Source: Prevotella scopos JCM 17725
GTDB taxonomy: Bacteria > Bacteroidota > Bacteroidia > Bacteroidales > Bacteroidaceae
Assembly: GCF_018127785.1 (NCBI RefSeq)
Contig: NZ_CP072389.1
Location: 310,001 to 374,000, forward strand
Reading direction: 5' to 3'
Length of the DNA: 64,000 bases
The position numbers and the translations under genes were made by a program. Numbering within the stretch: the first letter of the stretch is position 1; each line of letters opens with the position of its first letter. Below, in pieces: positions 52,689 through 62,230 of this stretch. The notes under the pieces were generated by a model. That model did not search any database. It was not told where the DNA came from and was given only the letters and a program-made list of their open reading frames with translations.

Positions 52689-54352
52689 TGTATTCTAAAA
52701 CAAGTTTCAACTCGATTATAGAACAGAGTATCAAGGATAACTGGGATAAGGATGCTCTGACAGATTATCTAGGTGCTACACTTCAGTACCATGATGTAGC
52801 ACGTAAAATAGAGAAGTTACACATTCTCTTTGAGAATAGTGGATTGAAGAAAGGTGATAAGGTAGCTCTATGTGGTAGAAACTCTTCTTCATGGGCTGTT
52901 GCTTTCTTTGCAACACTCTCGTATGGCGCTGTGGCTGTACCGGTTCAGCATGAGTTTAAGCCAGAACAGATATACAATATTGTTAATCACTCAGAATCAA
53001 AACTCCTCTTTGTAGGTGATGTTGTTGCAACAACGATTGATGGTGAGCAGATGCCAGCGTTGGAGGGTATTATTTATCTCCCAGACTTTTCGTTGATACT
53101 ATCTCGTTCAGAGACTTTGACACATGCTCGTGAGAACTTAAATGCACTCTTTGGAAAGAAGTATCCAAAGTTCTTCCGCGCAGAGGATGTAAACTATTAT
53201 AAAGATGAGGCTGACGACCTAGCATTGATTAATTATACTAGTGGAACGACGGGTTTTTCAAAAGGAGTCATGCTTAGTTACCGCTCTGTGCGTAGTAATC
53301 TCGCCTGGGCAACAGCTGAAATTAAACCACATATCAAACCAGATAGCAATGTCCTTTGTATGTTGCCAATGGCTCACATGTACGGTATGATTTGTGAGTT
53401 TATTTGTCAGTTTAGTTTTGGTAGCCATCTTTATTTCCTCACGCGTCTGCCAAGTCCTTCTTTGATTGCACAAGCCTGTAGAGATATTCAGCCTGCTATC
53501 ATCATGGCAGTGCCAATGGTTGTTGAGAAAATCATCCGTAAGAATGTCTTCCCTAAGGTACAGAGCACCTCAACCCGCATGTTGTTAAAGATGCCTGTCG
53601 TTAGCAAAAAGGTGAAGGAAAAAATCCGGTCGATAGTAATGGATACCTTTGGTGGAAATGCTTACGAGGTAGTTACGGGTGGAGCTGCGCTTAACAAAGA
53701 GATAGAAGATTTCTTGGTAAGCATTGATTTCCCAATAACAAGTGTTTATGGAGCTACCGAGTGTGGTCCACTGGTCACATTTAGCGATTACAAGGATTTT
53801 GTACCAGGTTCCTGCGGTACACCAGTCATGAACATGGAAGTTAAGATTGTTAGTCCTGATCCTATAAACGTTACAGGTGAGGTGATTACCAGAGGTGAGA
53901 ACGTCATGCTTGGTTATTTCAAGAATGAAGAGGCTACGAAAGAAGTTCTAGATACAGATGGTTGGTATCACACGGGTGACCTTGGTACGATGAGTGCTGA
54001 CGGGCATCTGTTTATCCGTGGACGTATTAAGAACATGCTTTTAGGTTCTAACGGGCAGAATGTCTATCCAGAAGAGATAGAGGATAAACTCTATTCATTG
54101 TCTATGGTCAGCGAGTGTATTGTCATTCAGCGTGGTGATAAAATCGTTGGTTTGGTTTATCCAGATCTTGAAGAAGCAAAGGAAATGGGCTTCACACAAG
54201 CCGACTTGCAAGACGTTATGGAACAAAATCGAGTAGAACTCAATCGTATGTTACCAACTTTCTGCCATCTATCTGCCATAGAGCTACGTGATGAGGAGTT
54301 TGCAAAGACGCCGAAAAAGAGTATTAAGCGTTATCTCTACCAGGACAAATAA
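52688..54352 (+). CDS. AMP-dependent acyl-CoA synthetase/ligase (paralogue 2)
   Basis: A 554-residue ANL-superfamily enzyme, the same length as the protein at 4504 and clearly homologous along its whole length. The adenylation motif YTSGTTGFSKGVM, the VYGATECGP motif, DGWYHTGDLG and the C-terminal lysine segment KTPKKSIKRY are present. The start is the ATG inside the conserved TTGTGCAATG leader. It probably activates a fatty acid; differences in the substrate pocket relative to the paralogue could reflect different chain lengths, which cannot be judged by eye. It has its own terminator. Confidence 0.87.
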   Translation: MYSKTSFNSIIEQSIKDNWDKDALTDYLGATLQYHDVARKIEKLHILFENSGLKKGDKVALCGRNSSSWAVAFFATLSYGAVAVPVQHEFKPEQIYNIVNHSESKLLFVGDVVATTIDGEQMPALEGIIYLPDFSLILSRSETLTHARENLNALFGKKYPKFFRAEDVNYYKDEADDLALINYTSGTTGFSKGVMLSYRSVRSNLAWATAEIKPHIKPDSNVLCMLPMAHMYGMICEFICQFSFGSHLYFLTRLPSPSLIAQACRDIQPAIIMAVPMVVEKIIRKNVFPKVQSTSTRMLLKMPVVSKKVKEKIRSIVMDTFGGNAYEVVTGGAALNKEIEDFLVSIDFPITSVYGATECGPLVTFSDYKDFVPGSCGTPVMNMEVKIVSPDPINVTGEVITRGENVMLGYFKNEEATKEVLDTDGWYHTGDLGTMSADGHLFIRGRIKNMLLGSNGQNVYPEEIEDKLYSLSMVSECIVIQRGDKIVGLVYPDLEEAKEMGFTQADLQDVMEQNRVELNRMLPTFCHLSAIELRDEEFAKTPKKSIKRYLYQDK

Positions 54353-54425
54353 CAGGGCTAGACAATAGTCTGCGTTTCCTCTTATTGCATTTCGAGTATT
54401 GTACGCAGAGTTAATAACATAATAA

Positions 54426-54466
54426 AAAGCCGCCTCCTAATGGGTAATCCATTAAGAGGCGGCTTT
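54426..54466. terminator. Bidirectional terminator between the ligase and metalloprotease genes
   Basis: AAAGCCGCCTC and GAGGCGGCTTT with inner TAATGG/CCATTA form a strong stem with A and T tracts on the two sides, serving convergent genes. Confidence 0.9.
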
Positions 54467-54488
54467 AAGTATGCTTCAAAAGTGAATG

Positions 54489-56306
54489 TTATTTTACGAA
54501 CTTCTTATTATTCTGAATATAAATTCCATGCGGTAAGATTGAGGCGTCAGTGCCTACGTATCGTCCGTCAAGGGTATAGATACGATTGTCAGAAGTGTTC
54601 CTTTCAATGATTGAAGCCGACTGGATATGAGTTGGCTCATTATTCTTAAACTCAAAGTTTACATAACGACTATTTGTGTCTGAACCATCATTCTCAACAA
54701 TATTTAAGATAGATTTATTCAACGTGGATTCATCGAACCATTTAAAGCTATCTATCTTGTTTATATTGTTGTAAGGATAAGGGTCGCCATTGAGCTGGGC
54801 TATGTATTTGGGTAATGAGCCTCCCGCATTGGCAGCTGCTAATACTTTACCATCAGCAGGGATTGGAACAACACGTGGTTTACCCTTTACATTATTGGGG
54901 TTATCGAAAAGATTCACTTTGTTTGTATTGTATGAAATGCGATAAACAAACAACCCCTTACCGCAAGTACCATTCCCCCAACCTCGATTCCAAGCACCAT
55001 TCTGCATACTTTGCAAAACTATATATTCATTATCATTTGCGCTATTGACAATCTTGTAGGCGTTTCCACCATTATCGATACTCTTAAGATTGTTGATGGT
55101 GGTATCGTTTTTAAGTTCATCAATATTCATCCAACCCATCACTTCGCGTTCCCAAGCAAGATAAGCGGCTGGTACACGTCCATCTTGGATTGCTGTACCT
55201 CCATCCATGATGTCCCAGAATTCCATACCTTGGTTATCTTGGTTTTGCGCATCTCCTGCGGTAGCATAAATATCAGGAAGTCCAAGTGTATGAGAGAACT
55301 CATGACAGAATAAGCCTATACCATTGATTTTTTTATTTTTCTCAGAAGTCTTGTCACTTCCATTTAGTTCGTTACTCACACCATAGCGACGAATATTTTT
55401 GCCATCAAATTTGTTTGAAATAGTAACAATTCCTGATTTTGGCCATATATTTGTTGGTTTATTGCCATTTATATTTGCTGAATGACCTGCGTAAATAATA
55501 TAAACCAAATCAACGAAGCCATCGTTGTTTGCATCATAATCCGCAAAATTTACCGTATCATCTACAACAGTACATGCATCAGCAAGCAAGAAGTCCATAT
55601 TATCATCACCTGCACCATAGACATCATGCGCCTTCGGCAACTTTACTGGTCCTACAACGTCAAAGATAGGTGTGAACTTCCCATAGCTACAATCTTTGAA
55701 ATAGCCACGTACACCTTTATAGTTTTGCTTCTGACCATAACGAGTATCTGTGAAATGACCTTCATTCATCAAATAGTTTGTGAACACCTTCTTTGTATCT
55801 TTAATAGTAAAAGTTGTATCTTGGAACTCTGCGAGAATCACCAAAGCTTTGGGAGTTCCTGTATGTGGAAAATAAGGAATTCCATAAGATCCTGTACCAA
55901 TGACCGGACCACGAGTAAGCGGAGAGTTATTGTAAGCGTTTTCAGATTCTTCTGCAACCTTATTAACGTAAGCAAAGAACTTCTCTTTATCTTGCTTAGC
56001 TATCAGGTTACGCTCTGATTGTGAACGAGTTAACGCTTCGTGTGCAAGTTGTTTGGTAGCAATAAGGTTGCCACTTTTCTCTACTTTACCGATATAGTAG
56101 TTGTTATCCGCACCTTGTACAAGCAGTGTACCATCAAGGGTTGTGTACCAGTTGATATGTTCGTCACCACGCAAGATGACAGTAATAACAGAACCATCAG
56201 CTTGTCTTACTTGTACAGGGATTGATTCTGCCTTTGCTGCCCAAGTAGTAAGGGAATAAAGCATTAAACATACAATGAGAGATAGTTGTTTTAATGTTTT
56301 AATCAT
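54489..56306 (-). CDS. Secreted M6-family metalloprotease
   Basis: A 605-residue exported protease. Signal peptide MIKTLKQLSLIVCLMLYSLTTWAA is followed by a prodomain-like region (about 30-130). The M6 catalytic core shows the zinc motif GLFCHEFSHTLGLPDIYAT (HExxH), preceded by DVYGAGDDNMDFLLADAC and YDANNDGFVDLVYIIYAGHSAN. The last 30 residues (RIYTLDGRYVGTDASILPHG then IY...) are of the kind found at the C-terminus of many secreted Prevotella proteins and may be a secretion or sorting tail. It resembles immune-inhibitor-A-like proteases, so a role in degrading host or environmental proteins is plausible but inferred. Confidence 0.87.
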   Translation of the reverse strand: MIKTLKQLSLIVCLMLYSLTTWAAKAESIPVQVRQADGSVITVILRGDEHINWYTTLDGTLLVQGADNNYYIGKVEKSGNLIATKQLAHEALTRSQSERNLIAKQDKEKFFAYVNKVAEESENAYNNSPLTRGPVIGTGSYGIPYFPHTGTPKALVILAEFQDTTFTIKDTKKVFTNYLMNEGHFTDTRYGQKQNYKGVRGYFKDCSYGKFTPIFDVVGPVKLPKAHDVYGAGDDNMDFLLADACTVVDDTVNFADYDANNDGFVDLVYIIYAGHSANINGNKPTNIWPKSGIVTISNKFDGKNIRRYGVSNELNGSDKTSEKNKKINGIGLFCHEFSHTLGLPDIYATAGDAQNQDNQGMEFWDIMDGGTAIQDGRVPAAYLAWEREVMGWMNIDELKNDTTINNLKSIDNGGNAYKIVNSANDNEYIVLQSMQNGAWNRGWGNGTCGKGLFVYRISYNTNKVNLFDNPNNVKGKPRVVPIPADGKVLAAANAGGSLPKYIAQLNGDPYPYNNINKIDSFKWFDESTLNKSILNIVENDGSDTNSRYVNFEFKNNEPTHIQSASIIERNTSDNRIYTLDGRYVGTDASILPHGIYIQNNKKFVK

Positions 56307-56315
56307 ATCTTTAGT

Positions 56316-57155
56316 TTAAGTTCGTTTACTTAGTTTATTATAGAAATATTGTCCCTTCTTCTGTGTACGTCTGCCAAACTCAATAGCATGATGTGGGCAA
56401 TGGTGATAACAAGAGAAACAGGTGAGGCATTTGCCATTATGCAGCCATTCAGGTTCGTAGCCTAAGCCACCTTTAATGTCATCAACAGGGCAGACGTTAG
56501 CACAGATACCGCACTTTACACATAGACGATGATCTACATGAAAGGGATGATCTGTGATAAGGAAGTGCTCAAAGAAACCTCCTACAGGACCAGAGAAGAA
56601 CGAAGGAATAGGACCACGTTTCAGTTGTTGCCAACCCCAAATTTGTTGATTCTCCGCAAAAGGACGTTCTTTCAGAACCTTTGAGAATTCTTTTAACTGC
56701 GTTGAGGCAAGTGTCTTTTTTTCTAATTCTTTCTCTTTTGTATCCACATCCATGCCTGGTAAGCCAACGTAAGACTCAGGCATAATCAAAGAACATACCG
56801 CTTTAAGTGACAAGGCATCACCAACTGCAGAAGTCTCAAGCTGCTGTTGGAAGCGTTCTACGGCCTTGCCAATAGTATCTCCAGCTGTAACCAAACAAAA
56901 ACAATAATGTTTTATGCGAGAAGCGTCTGCTTCTTCTGTCTTTATCGTTAATTTTGTTATGAAGTCTTTTACAATACTCGGTACTCTCCATCCGTGGATA
57001 GGAAAGATGAATCCGACGTGTTCATCTTTTTGCAATGTAAAAGAACAATCGCTGTTGATTACTTCTGGGATTGCAACAAGTGTGTCATCTGTATCTAAAG
57101 CCAATGTCTGTGCGGCCCATTTACTATTACCTGTACCAGAAAAGTAGAATATCAT
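56316..57155 (-). CDS. EFR1-family ferredoxin (flavodoxin-like plus 2[4Fe-4S])
   Basis: A 279-residue protein. The N-terminal flavodoxin-like domain starts MIFYFSGTGNSKWAAQTLA, with the SGTGNS FMN-phosphate loop. The C-terminal ferredoxin domain has two Cys clusters: CVKCGICANVCP and CLTCFSCYHHCP, enough for two 4Fe-4S centres. It may transfer electrons to anaerobic reductases; the partner is unknown. It is divergent from comEC, and its only good minus-strand promoter box, TAATTTTG (57160-57167), ends 5 nt before the ATG, suggesting an almost leaderless transcript. Confidence 0.88.
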   Translation of the reverse strand: MIFYFSGTGNSKWAAQTLALDTDDTLVAIPEVINSDCSFTLQKDEHVGFIFPIHGWRVPSIVKDFITKLTIKTEEADASRIKHYCFCLVTAGDTIGKAVERFQQQLETSAVGDALSLKAVCSLIMPESYVGLPGMDVDTKEKELEKKTLASTQLKEFSKVLKERPFAENQQIWGWQQLKRGPIPSFFSGPVGGFFEHFLITDHPFHVDHRLCVKCGICANVCPVDDIKGGLGYEPEWLHNGKCLTCFSCYHHCPHHAIEFGRRTQKKGQYFYNKLSKRT

Positions 57156-57231
57156 GTTGCAAAATTACTGATAATTTGCAAATCATGCAAGATATAGATG
57201 TGTAATGTAGTTGTTTTTCAGTTCTTTTTCT

Positions 57232-57239
57232 TACATTTG
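57232..57239 (+). promoter_or_regulatory. -7 box of comEC
   Basis: TACATTTG, with TTG 18 nt upstream (57211-57213), 39 nt before ATG 57279. Confidence 0.5.
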
Positions 57240-57278
57240 CAACATATACATGAAAACATTAATGCTGTGAAGAAGAAA

Positions 57279-58811
57279 ATGGACTTGCTGATGTATCCCT
57301 CAGTAAAGTTGCTCTTTCCATTAGTTTTGGGAATTGTAGTTGGAGATGCATTAGGAGAGGTTGTTACGTCTATTCTGTGGTTGATAATGACAGTCATTGT
57401 GATTGCCATTAGTTTTGTTGTATGGAATCAAAAGTATCTTCAAAGTCTTTCACTACTCGTTGTAGTCTTTTTTGTTGGCGGTTCCCTTGTTTCAATGAAA
57501 CGACAGACGATGCAAGTGCAATTACCTGAAAATAAAATAACCTTTCAGGCAGTTCTTCTTACGAACCCCGTTGTTCATGGTAAAGTCATCCAGACCGATT
57601 TGATGGTTATGAACAAAGACAACACGATGAAGGTTAGGGCTTCAATCCTACGTGATACAATAACAAACCGTTATCGAACGCTACATCTCGGCGATGGGAT
57701 AGAAACCACGGCTTATCTTGAACAACCTATGAATTTCTCAGATGCTACGTTTGACTATGCGCGATGGTTAAGACTCCATGGTTATTCTGCAGAAACTTTT
57801 ATCTTCTATAATCAATGGCAAAAAGCAAAAGTGAGTCTTCGTCGGATGAGTTTTCTTCAACGAACATCTTTAGTTGCAGCTAGTTATAGAGAGAAGTTGA
57901 TGAAGGTGTTAGAAAGCAATCTTGATAGTACTCACTTGGCTATAGTGGCTGCAATGACATTAGGTGATAAGCACCTGATTAGTAGTGTTATAAAAGAAGA
58001 TTATTCAATTACTGGTGCAAGTCATGTCTTGGCGTTGTCTGGCTTACATTTAACAATCTTGTCTGGCTTGCTCTTATACCTAATGAGTTGGTTTGAGCGC
58101 ATACTGCCGCGAGTGTTTAAAAGAGGTTTGATAGAACTTATTATTCTACTGATTCTTTGGAGTTACGTTGTGTTAGTCGGTATGTCTCCTTCTGTCGTTC
58201 GTTCTGCTGTGATGTTGACTATCTATTCTTTTGTTACGCTTTTCAATAGGGAACGACTATCGGTGAATACATTAGCCTTAACCGCCATCATCATGCTTAT
58301 CACTAATCCTTACAACCTCTTTGATATAGGTTTCCAGTTGTCATTTGTTTCCGTATGGGCAATTCTGTTATTCTATCCGCTCATCAATGAATTAATTCCT
58401 TTGAAACAAACGAAAATTCTTGTACCTTTCAGATGGTTATGGGGGATGACTGCTGTTTCTTTAGCTGCCCAATTGGGTACAGCTCCTTTAATAGCTTATT
58501 ATTTCGGTCGAGTATCATTAGTCTTTGCGATTAGTAGTCTTGTTGCGATTCCAAGTACGATGCTAATAGTTTCAGCCTCATTGGGTATGCTACTTTTAAG
58601 TGCTTTTTCTTCTTTGTCGTTTTTGATTGGAAAGTTTATCCATATTGTTACAGGGCTTTTAAATGTTTCGTTACATTTCCTTGCAAGTATTCCTTGTGCG
58701 AGTATTGAGGATGTTCATGTAAGTATCTTTCAGCTTTTTATCTATTATCTAATGTTGTTAGCTGTTTGGGTATTATGGAGTTTTTTATCTGGGAGGATAG
58801 AGTTTAAGTAA
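57279..58811 (+). CDS. comEC: ComEC/Rec2-family DNA-uptake membrane protein (short form)
   Basis: A 510-residue multi-pass membrane protein. The N-terminal DUF4131-like part has two or three helices and a small soluble domain (about 70-170). The competence domain follows, with the diagnostic HVLALSGLHLTILSGLLLYL near residue 250 and VGMSPSVVRSAVMLTIYSF. Full-length ComEC proteins have a C-terminal metallo-beta-lactamase-like domain; this one ends after the membrane core, as in several Bacteroidota. It forms the channel for single-stranded DNA entry in transformation. ATG 57279 is chosen because the box at 57232-57239 excludes the upstream start at 57198. truA follows after 24 bp. Confidence 0.85.
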   Translation: MDLLMYPSVKLLFPLVLGIVVGDALGEVVTSILWLIMTVIVIAISFVVWNQKYLQSLSLLVVVFFVGGSLVSMKRQTMQVQLPENKITFQAVLLTNPVVHGKVIQTDLMVMNKDNTMKVRASILRDTITNRYRTLHLGDGIETTAYLEQPMNFSDATFDYARWLRLHGYSAETFIFYNQWQKAKVSLRRMSFLQRTSLVAASYREKLMKVLESNLDSTHLAIVAAMTLGDKHLISSVIKEDYSITGASHVLALSGLHLTILSGLLLYLMSWFERILPRVFKRGLIELIILLILWSYVVLVGMSPSVVRSAVMLTIYSFVTLFNRERLSVNTLALTAIIMLITNPYNLFDIGFQLSFVSVWAILLFYPLINELIPLKQTKILVPFRWLWGMTAVSLAAQLGTAPLIAYYFGRVSLVFAISSLVAIPSTMLIVSASLGMLLLSAFSSLSFLIGKFIHIVTGLLNVSLHFLASIPCASIEDVHVSIFQLFIYYLMLLAVWVLWSFLSGRIEFK

Positions 58812-58835
58812 TTATTTGTATCTTTGCAGATAGTT

Positions 58836-59597
58836 ATGCAACGATATTTTATCACCCTTTCATACGATGGTACAGCTTATCATGGCTGGCAGATACAACC
58901 AAATGGTATTTCTGTGCAGGAAGTGTTGGAGTATTCATTATCTACAATACTCAGAGAAACAATTGCTGTTACGGGTGCAGGACGTACTGATGCAGGTGTT
59001 CATGCCAGAATGATGGTTGCACATTTTGATACCGAAAAGGCATTTGATTGTGAACAGTTAGTGTATAAAGTGAACAGACTCTTGCCGCGGGATGTGTCAG
59101 TGATTAAGATAGAAGCTGTTAATTCAGATCTACACGCACGTTTTTCAGCGACTTCACGTAGCTACCATTATTATGTACATACGGGGAAACAGCCTTTCTC
59201 ACGGCAGTATTCGTGTGCGCTTCATTATGGCTTAGACTTCGATAAAATGAATGAAGCTGCAGCTTATTTGATTGGTGAGAAGGACTTTAAGTGTTTCTGT
59301 AAGACAGGTGCAGATGTGAAGACAACCATTTGTAATCTAACAGAAGCACGCTGGATTCCAATTCACGATGAATTTGCCTTGACGACAGGAGATGAAGTTA
59401 CAAATTGGTGTTTCGTTATAACAGCTAATCGCTTCTTACGCAATATGGTACGTGCGGTTGTTGGAACTTTAGTTGAAGTGGGTCGGGGTCGTTTGTCATT
59501 CGATGATTTCAAAAGGATTGTTGATGAGGGAACACGAAGCGATGCAGGTGAAAGTATGCCAGGTAATGCGCTGTTCCTTTGGGATATAAAGTATTAA
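58836..59597 (+). CDS. truA: tRNA pseudouridine(38-40) synthase
   Basis: A 253-residue enzyme that isomerises uridines 38-40 of the tRNA anticodon arm. RYFITLSYDGTAYHGWQIQP is the typical start, GAGRTDAGVHARMMVAHFD contains the catalytic Asp, and NRFLRNMVRAVVGTLVEVGRG is the C-terminal signature. A TATCTTTG box at 58819-58826 overlaps a possible TTG start at 58824, so ATG 58836 is used; the transcript from this box would have only a few leader bases. Co-transcription with comEC is also possible. Confidence 0.95.
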   Translation: MQRYFITLSYDGTAYHGWQIQPNGISVQEVLEYSLSTILRETIAVTGAGRTDAGVHARMMVAHFDTEKAFDCEQLVYKVNRLLPRDVSVIKIEAVNSDLHARFSATSRSYHYYVHTGKQPFSRQYSCALHYGLDFDKMNEAAAYLIGEKDFKCFCKTGADVKTTICNLTEARWIPIHDEFALTTGDEVTNWCFVITANRFLRNMVRAVVGTLVEVGRGRLSFDDFKRIVDEGTRSDAGESMPGNALFLWDIKY

Positions 59598-59607
59598 TAA
59601 AAAGATT

Positions 59608-60534
59608 ATGTGGATTCTTTTGGCTTTTATCTCAGCAACGTTGTTGGGACTTTACGATACTTCAAAGAAGTTTTCACTTCGTGATAATGATGTCATTCCG
59701 GTACTCTTTCTCAACACCCTCTTTTGTTCGGCAATCTTTTTACCGTTAATAGTATTGTCACAATATACCCACATTCTCGATTCTAGTATCTTCCATGTTG
59801 GGACTGGTGGTTGGGAGATGCATCGTTGGATCATACTCAAAAGTGTCATCGTATTGCTTTCTTGGGTGTTCGGTTATTTTGCGATCGCCCATTTACCTTT
59901 GACAATAGTTGGTCCTATCAATGCCACGCGCCCCGTAATGACACTCGTTGGAGCAATGCTTATCTTTGGCGAACGATTGAATGTATGGCAATGGATAGGT
60001 GTTAGTTTGGCCATTGTGTCCTTGTTCCTATTGGCACGTAGTGGTAAGAAAGAAGGTATTGACTTTAAGCACAATCAGTGGATATTCTTCTTGGTGTTGG
60101 CAGCTGTGATGGGGACATGCAGCGGTTTGTTGGACAAATATTTGATGGCAAGTCCTGAAAATGGTGGAGTAGGGCTCGATCGTATGATGGCGCAAAGCTG
60201 GTATAACATCTATCAATGTATGATGATGGGTGTAGTTCTTCTTATCTATGTTTACGACCAACGAAAGAAGACAGGACAAAGAGCTCATTTTTCGTGGAAG
60301 TGATCTATCTTACTTATCTCGATATTTCTGTCTATGGCCGACTTTGCCTATTTCTATGCTCTGTCATTGCCAGGAGCAATGATATCAATTGTTTCGATGG
60401 TTCGTCGTGGATCGGTTCTCGTGTCATTCTTATGTGGGGCAGTACTCTTTAGAGAGAAGAATCTAAAGGCAAAAGCTATCGATTTATGTTTTGTACTTCT
60501 GGGAATGATCTTCCTATGGATAGGCTCACGTTAA
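59608..60534 (+). pseudogene. DMT-family permease gene interrupted by an in-frame TGA
   Basis: The frame from 59608 encodes 231 residues of a DMT (EamA) transporter: LAFISATLLGLYDTSKKFSL, LPLTIVGPINATRPVMTLVGAMLIFGERL and several other helices. It stops at TGA 60301-60303 directly after HFSWK, and then continues in the same frame without any shift for 77 codons to 60534, encoding the missing last helices (ADFAYFYALSLPGAMISIV, then SMVRRGSVLVSFLCGAVLF). A single TGG-to-TGA change would explain it. Either it is a recent pseudogene or two fragments are made; the intact relative would have 308 residues, the normal size of the family. Confidence 0.8.
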
Positions 60535-60571
60535 GATGATGAGTTGCTCTTTAAGATTAAGAGTAAAAGTC

Positions 60572-60602
60572 TTTGGATATTGATAATTATTTGCTATATT
60601 TG
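60572..60602 (+). promoter_or_regulatory. Promoter of dapA
   Basis: TTTG (60572-60575) and TATATTTG (60595-60602) are 19 nt apart. The transcript would have a leader of nearly 100 nt before ATG 60706, with several short inverted repeats (for example GCGTTTAAT and the related GCGCATTAAC). Confidence 0.75.
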
Positions 60603-60705
60603 CAACGATATTGGTTGACGCGCCATAGCGTTTAATATGAATAAGACAGCGCATTAACTCTTTGTGGAGTCTATGCCGTGAGTCTCTTAAAAGAAGATAA
60701 TTACT

Positions 60706-61590
60706 ATGCAGAATATTTTTCATGGATTAGGTATAGCATTGGTAACACCATTTAAGGAAGACTTCAGTATTGATTATGAAGCACTTATCAATTTGGTTAA
60801 CTACCATTTGGACAATGGTGCTGATTTCTTCTGTATTCTTGCTACTACTAGTGAGTCACCTTGCCTATCACATGAAGAAAAGAATGAATTGACCACTGTT
60901 ATCAAAAGAGTTGTTAATGGACGTGTTCCAATTCTGAAATATTGTGGCGGAAATAACACTGCAGCTGTTGTTGAAGAGATTAAGACAACTGATTGGAGTG
61001 GTATTGATGGTATTCTCAGTATTTGCCCTTATTATAATAAGCCTAGTCAGGAGGGGCTCTATCAGCATTTCAAGGCTATTGCAAAAGCAAGTCCACTACC
61101 TATTGTTTTGTACAACGTGCCTGGCCGTGTAGGTGTCAACATGACTGCTGAGACAACTGTTCGAATCGCCTCAGAGTTCCCAAACGTTGTTGCCATTAAA
61201 GAAGCTTCTGGTAGCTTGGAGCAGGTTGATGAGATTATCAAGAACAAGCCAAAGCACTTTGAGGTTATCAGTGGTGATGATGCTTTGACTTTCCCGATGA
61301 TTGCTAGTGGTGCTGTAGGAGTTATCTCTGTTATTGGTAATGCGCTGCCTAAGGAGTTTTCACGTATGATTCGTTTGGAGTTTAGGGGTGAGTATGAGCC
61401 AGCGCGCAAGATACACCATAAGTTTACCGAACTTTATAAACTTCTCTTTGTTGATGGAAACCCTGCAGGCTGTAAAGCGCTTTTGAATGACATGGGTATG
61501 ATTCAGAATGTTTTGCGTCTTCCTTTGGTTCCAACACGTATCGAAACAAAACAGAAGATGAATGAGATTCTCAAGGGAATGAGAATCTAA
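60706..61590 (+). CDS. dapA: 4-hydroxy-tetrahydrodipicolinate synthase
   Basis: A 294-residue enzyme of lysine and diaminopimelate synthesis, condensing pyruvate with aspartate semialdehyde. GLGIALVTPFKEDFSIDYEAL is the usual start; the Schiff-base lysine is in VVAIKEASGSLEQV (about residue 165), the catalytic Tyr in PIVLYNVPGRVGVNM, and ISGDDALTFPMIASGAVGVISV follows. The segment ATTSESPCLSHEEK carries the substrate-binding Thr pair region (usually GTTGE), here ATTSES, a modest deviation. It has its own promoter and long leader. Confidence 0.93.
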   Translation: MQNIFHGLGIALVTPFKEDFSIDYEALINLVNYHLDNGADFFCILATTSESPCLSHEEKNELTTVIKRVVNGRVPILKYCGGNNTAAVVEEIKTTDWSGIDGILSICPYYNKPSQEGLYQHFKAIAKASPLPIVLYNVPGRVGVNMTAETTVRIASEFPNVVAIKEASGSLEQVDEIIKNKPKHFEVISGDDALTFPMIASGAVGVISVIGNALPKEFSRMIRLEFRGEYEPARKIHHKFTELYKLLFVDGNPAGCKALLNDMGMIQNVLRLPLVPTRIETKQKMNEILKGMRI

Positions 61591-61592
61591 GA

Positions 61593-61873
61593 GGTTCTAT
61601 AACGAATCGTGTGGGTTGTGTGTTGATATTCCACACGTGTGGTGCGGATGCTCAGCACATGTGGTGCGGGTGCTTAGCACATGTGGTGCGGATGGTATGC
61701 ACAACATGTGCGAAGGATTAATACCATTGCTGTATATGGAAGGGTAGGATTTTAATGTGAGTTAAACGTATTAAAACTAAGGTCAATTTGGAGTTGTGTT
61801 TCGTTGGAGGCTATATTTTTGACAATATTTTTAGGTTCTATGACGAATTACCCACACGATTCGTTATAGAGCC
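61593..61873. mobile_element. MITE-like element containing GTGCGGA repeats
   Basis: Inverted ends GGTTCTATAACGAATCGTGT then GGGT (61593-61616) and, on the other strand, the same with one mismatch (61850-61873). A third, degenerate copy lies directly before the right end (61833-61857), so the right end itself folds as a hairpin. The element starts 3 bp after the dapA stop and holds GTGCGGA repeat copy 4. Confidence 0.6.
61630..61720 (+). repeat. 22-bp-period GTGCGGA tandem repeat, copy 4
   Basis: Four units spaced 22 bp (cores GTGCGGATGC, GTGCGGGTGC, GTGCGGATGG, GTGCGAAGGA), most preceded by AGCACATGTG; the last begins ATGCAC as at the other copies. Confidence 0.65.
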
Positions 61874-61874
61874 A

Positions 61875-62230
61875 TCTAAGAACATTGTCAGCCAGTTTTA
61901 TTATATAAGAAATAGAACTGATTGTGACTTTGGTGTTTGGTGATAATGTAATCCTCTGTAATCTCCCCTTCTCAATGTGCAAGATTATAGAGATGATTTA
62001 CCCTCTTACTTCAAATTCTAAATGCCCTTAAAGTTTCTATAAAGCCATCAGCTAACAGCATGCTATGGTATCGTTGCTCTTTGAGAGCATTGGTATCTCC
62101 ATGATATGACGCTTACCTCTGTGTCTCAGTTTCTCTGTGTGCTTTTTAACTGTACCTATTTCTCTACCTTTTTCCTACTGAGCCTGTTTTAGGGCAGCTC
62201 TGGGTCTTCCTTCTAATTCTCTGAAAAGTA
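61875..62230. other. Non-coding stretch
   Basis: About 350 bp with no credible gene on either strand and no recognisable RNA gene. Confidence 0.5.

Noticed and set aside
60334..60534. Separate small membrane protein gene
   Set aside because: It is the same-frame continuation of the DMT permease after one TGA, not an independent gene.
60603..60705. Lysine riboswitch in the dapA leader
   Set aside because: The leader (about 100 nt) is too short and lacks the multi-helix core; only short inverted repeats are seen.
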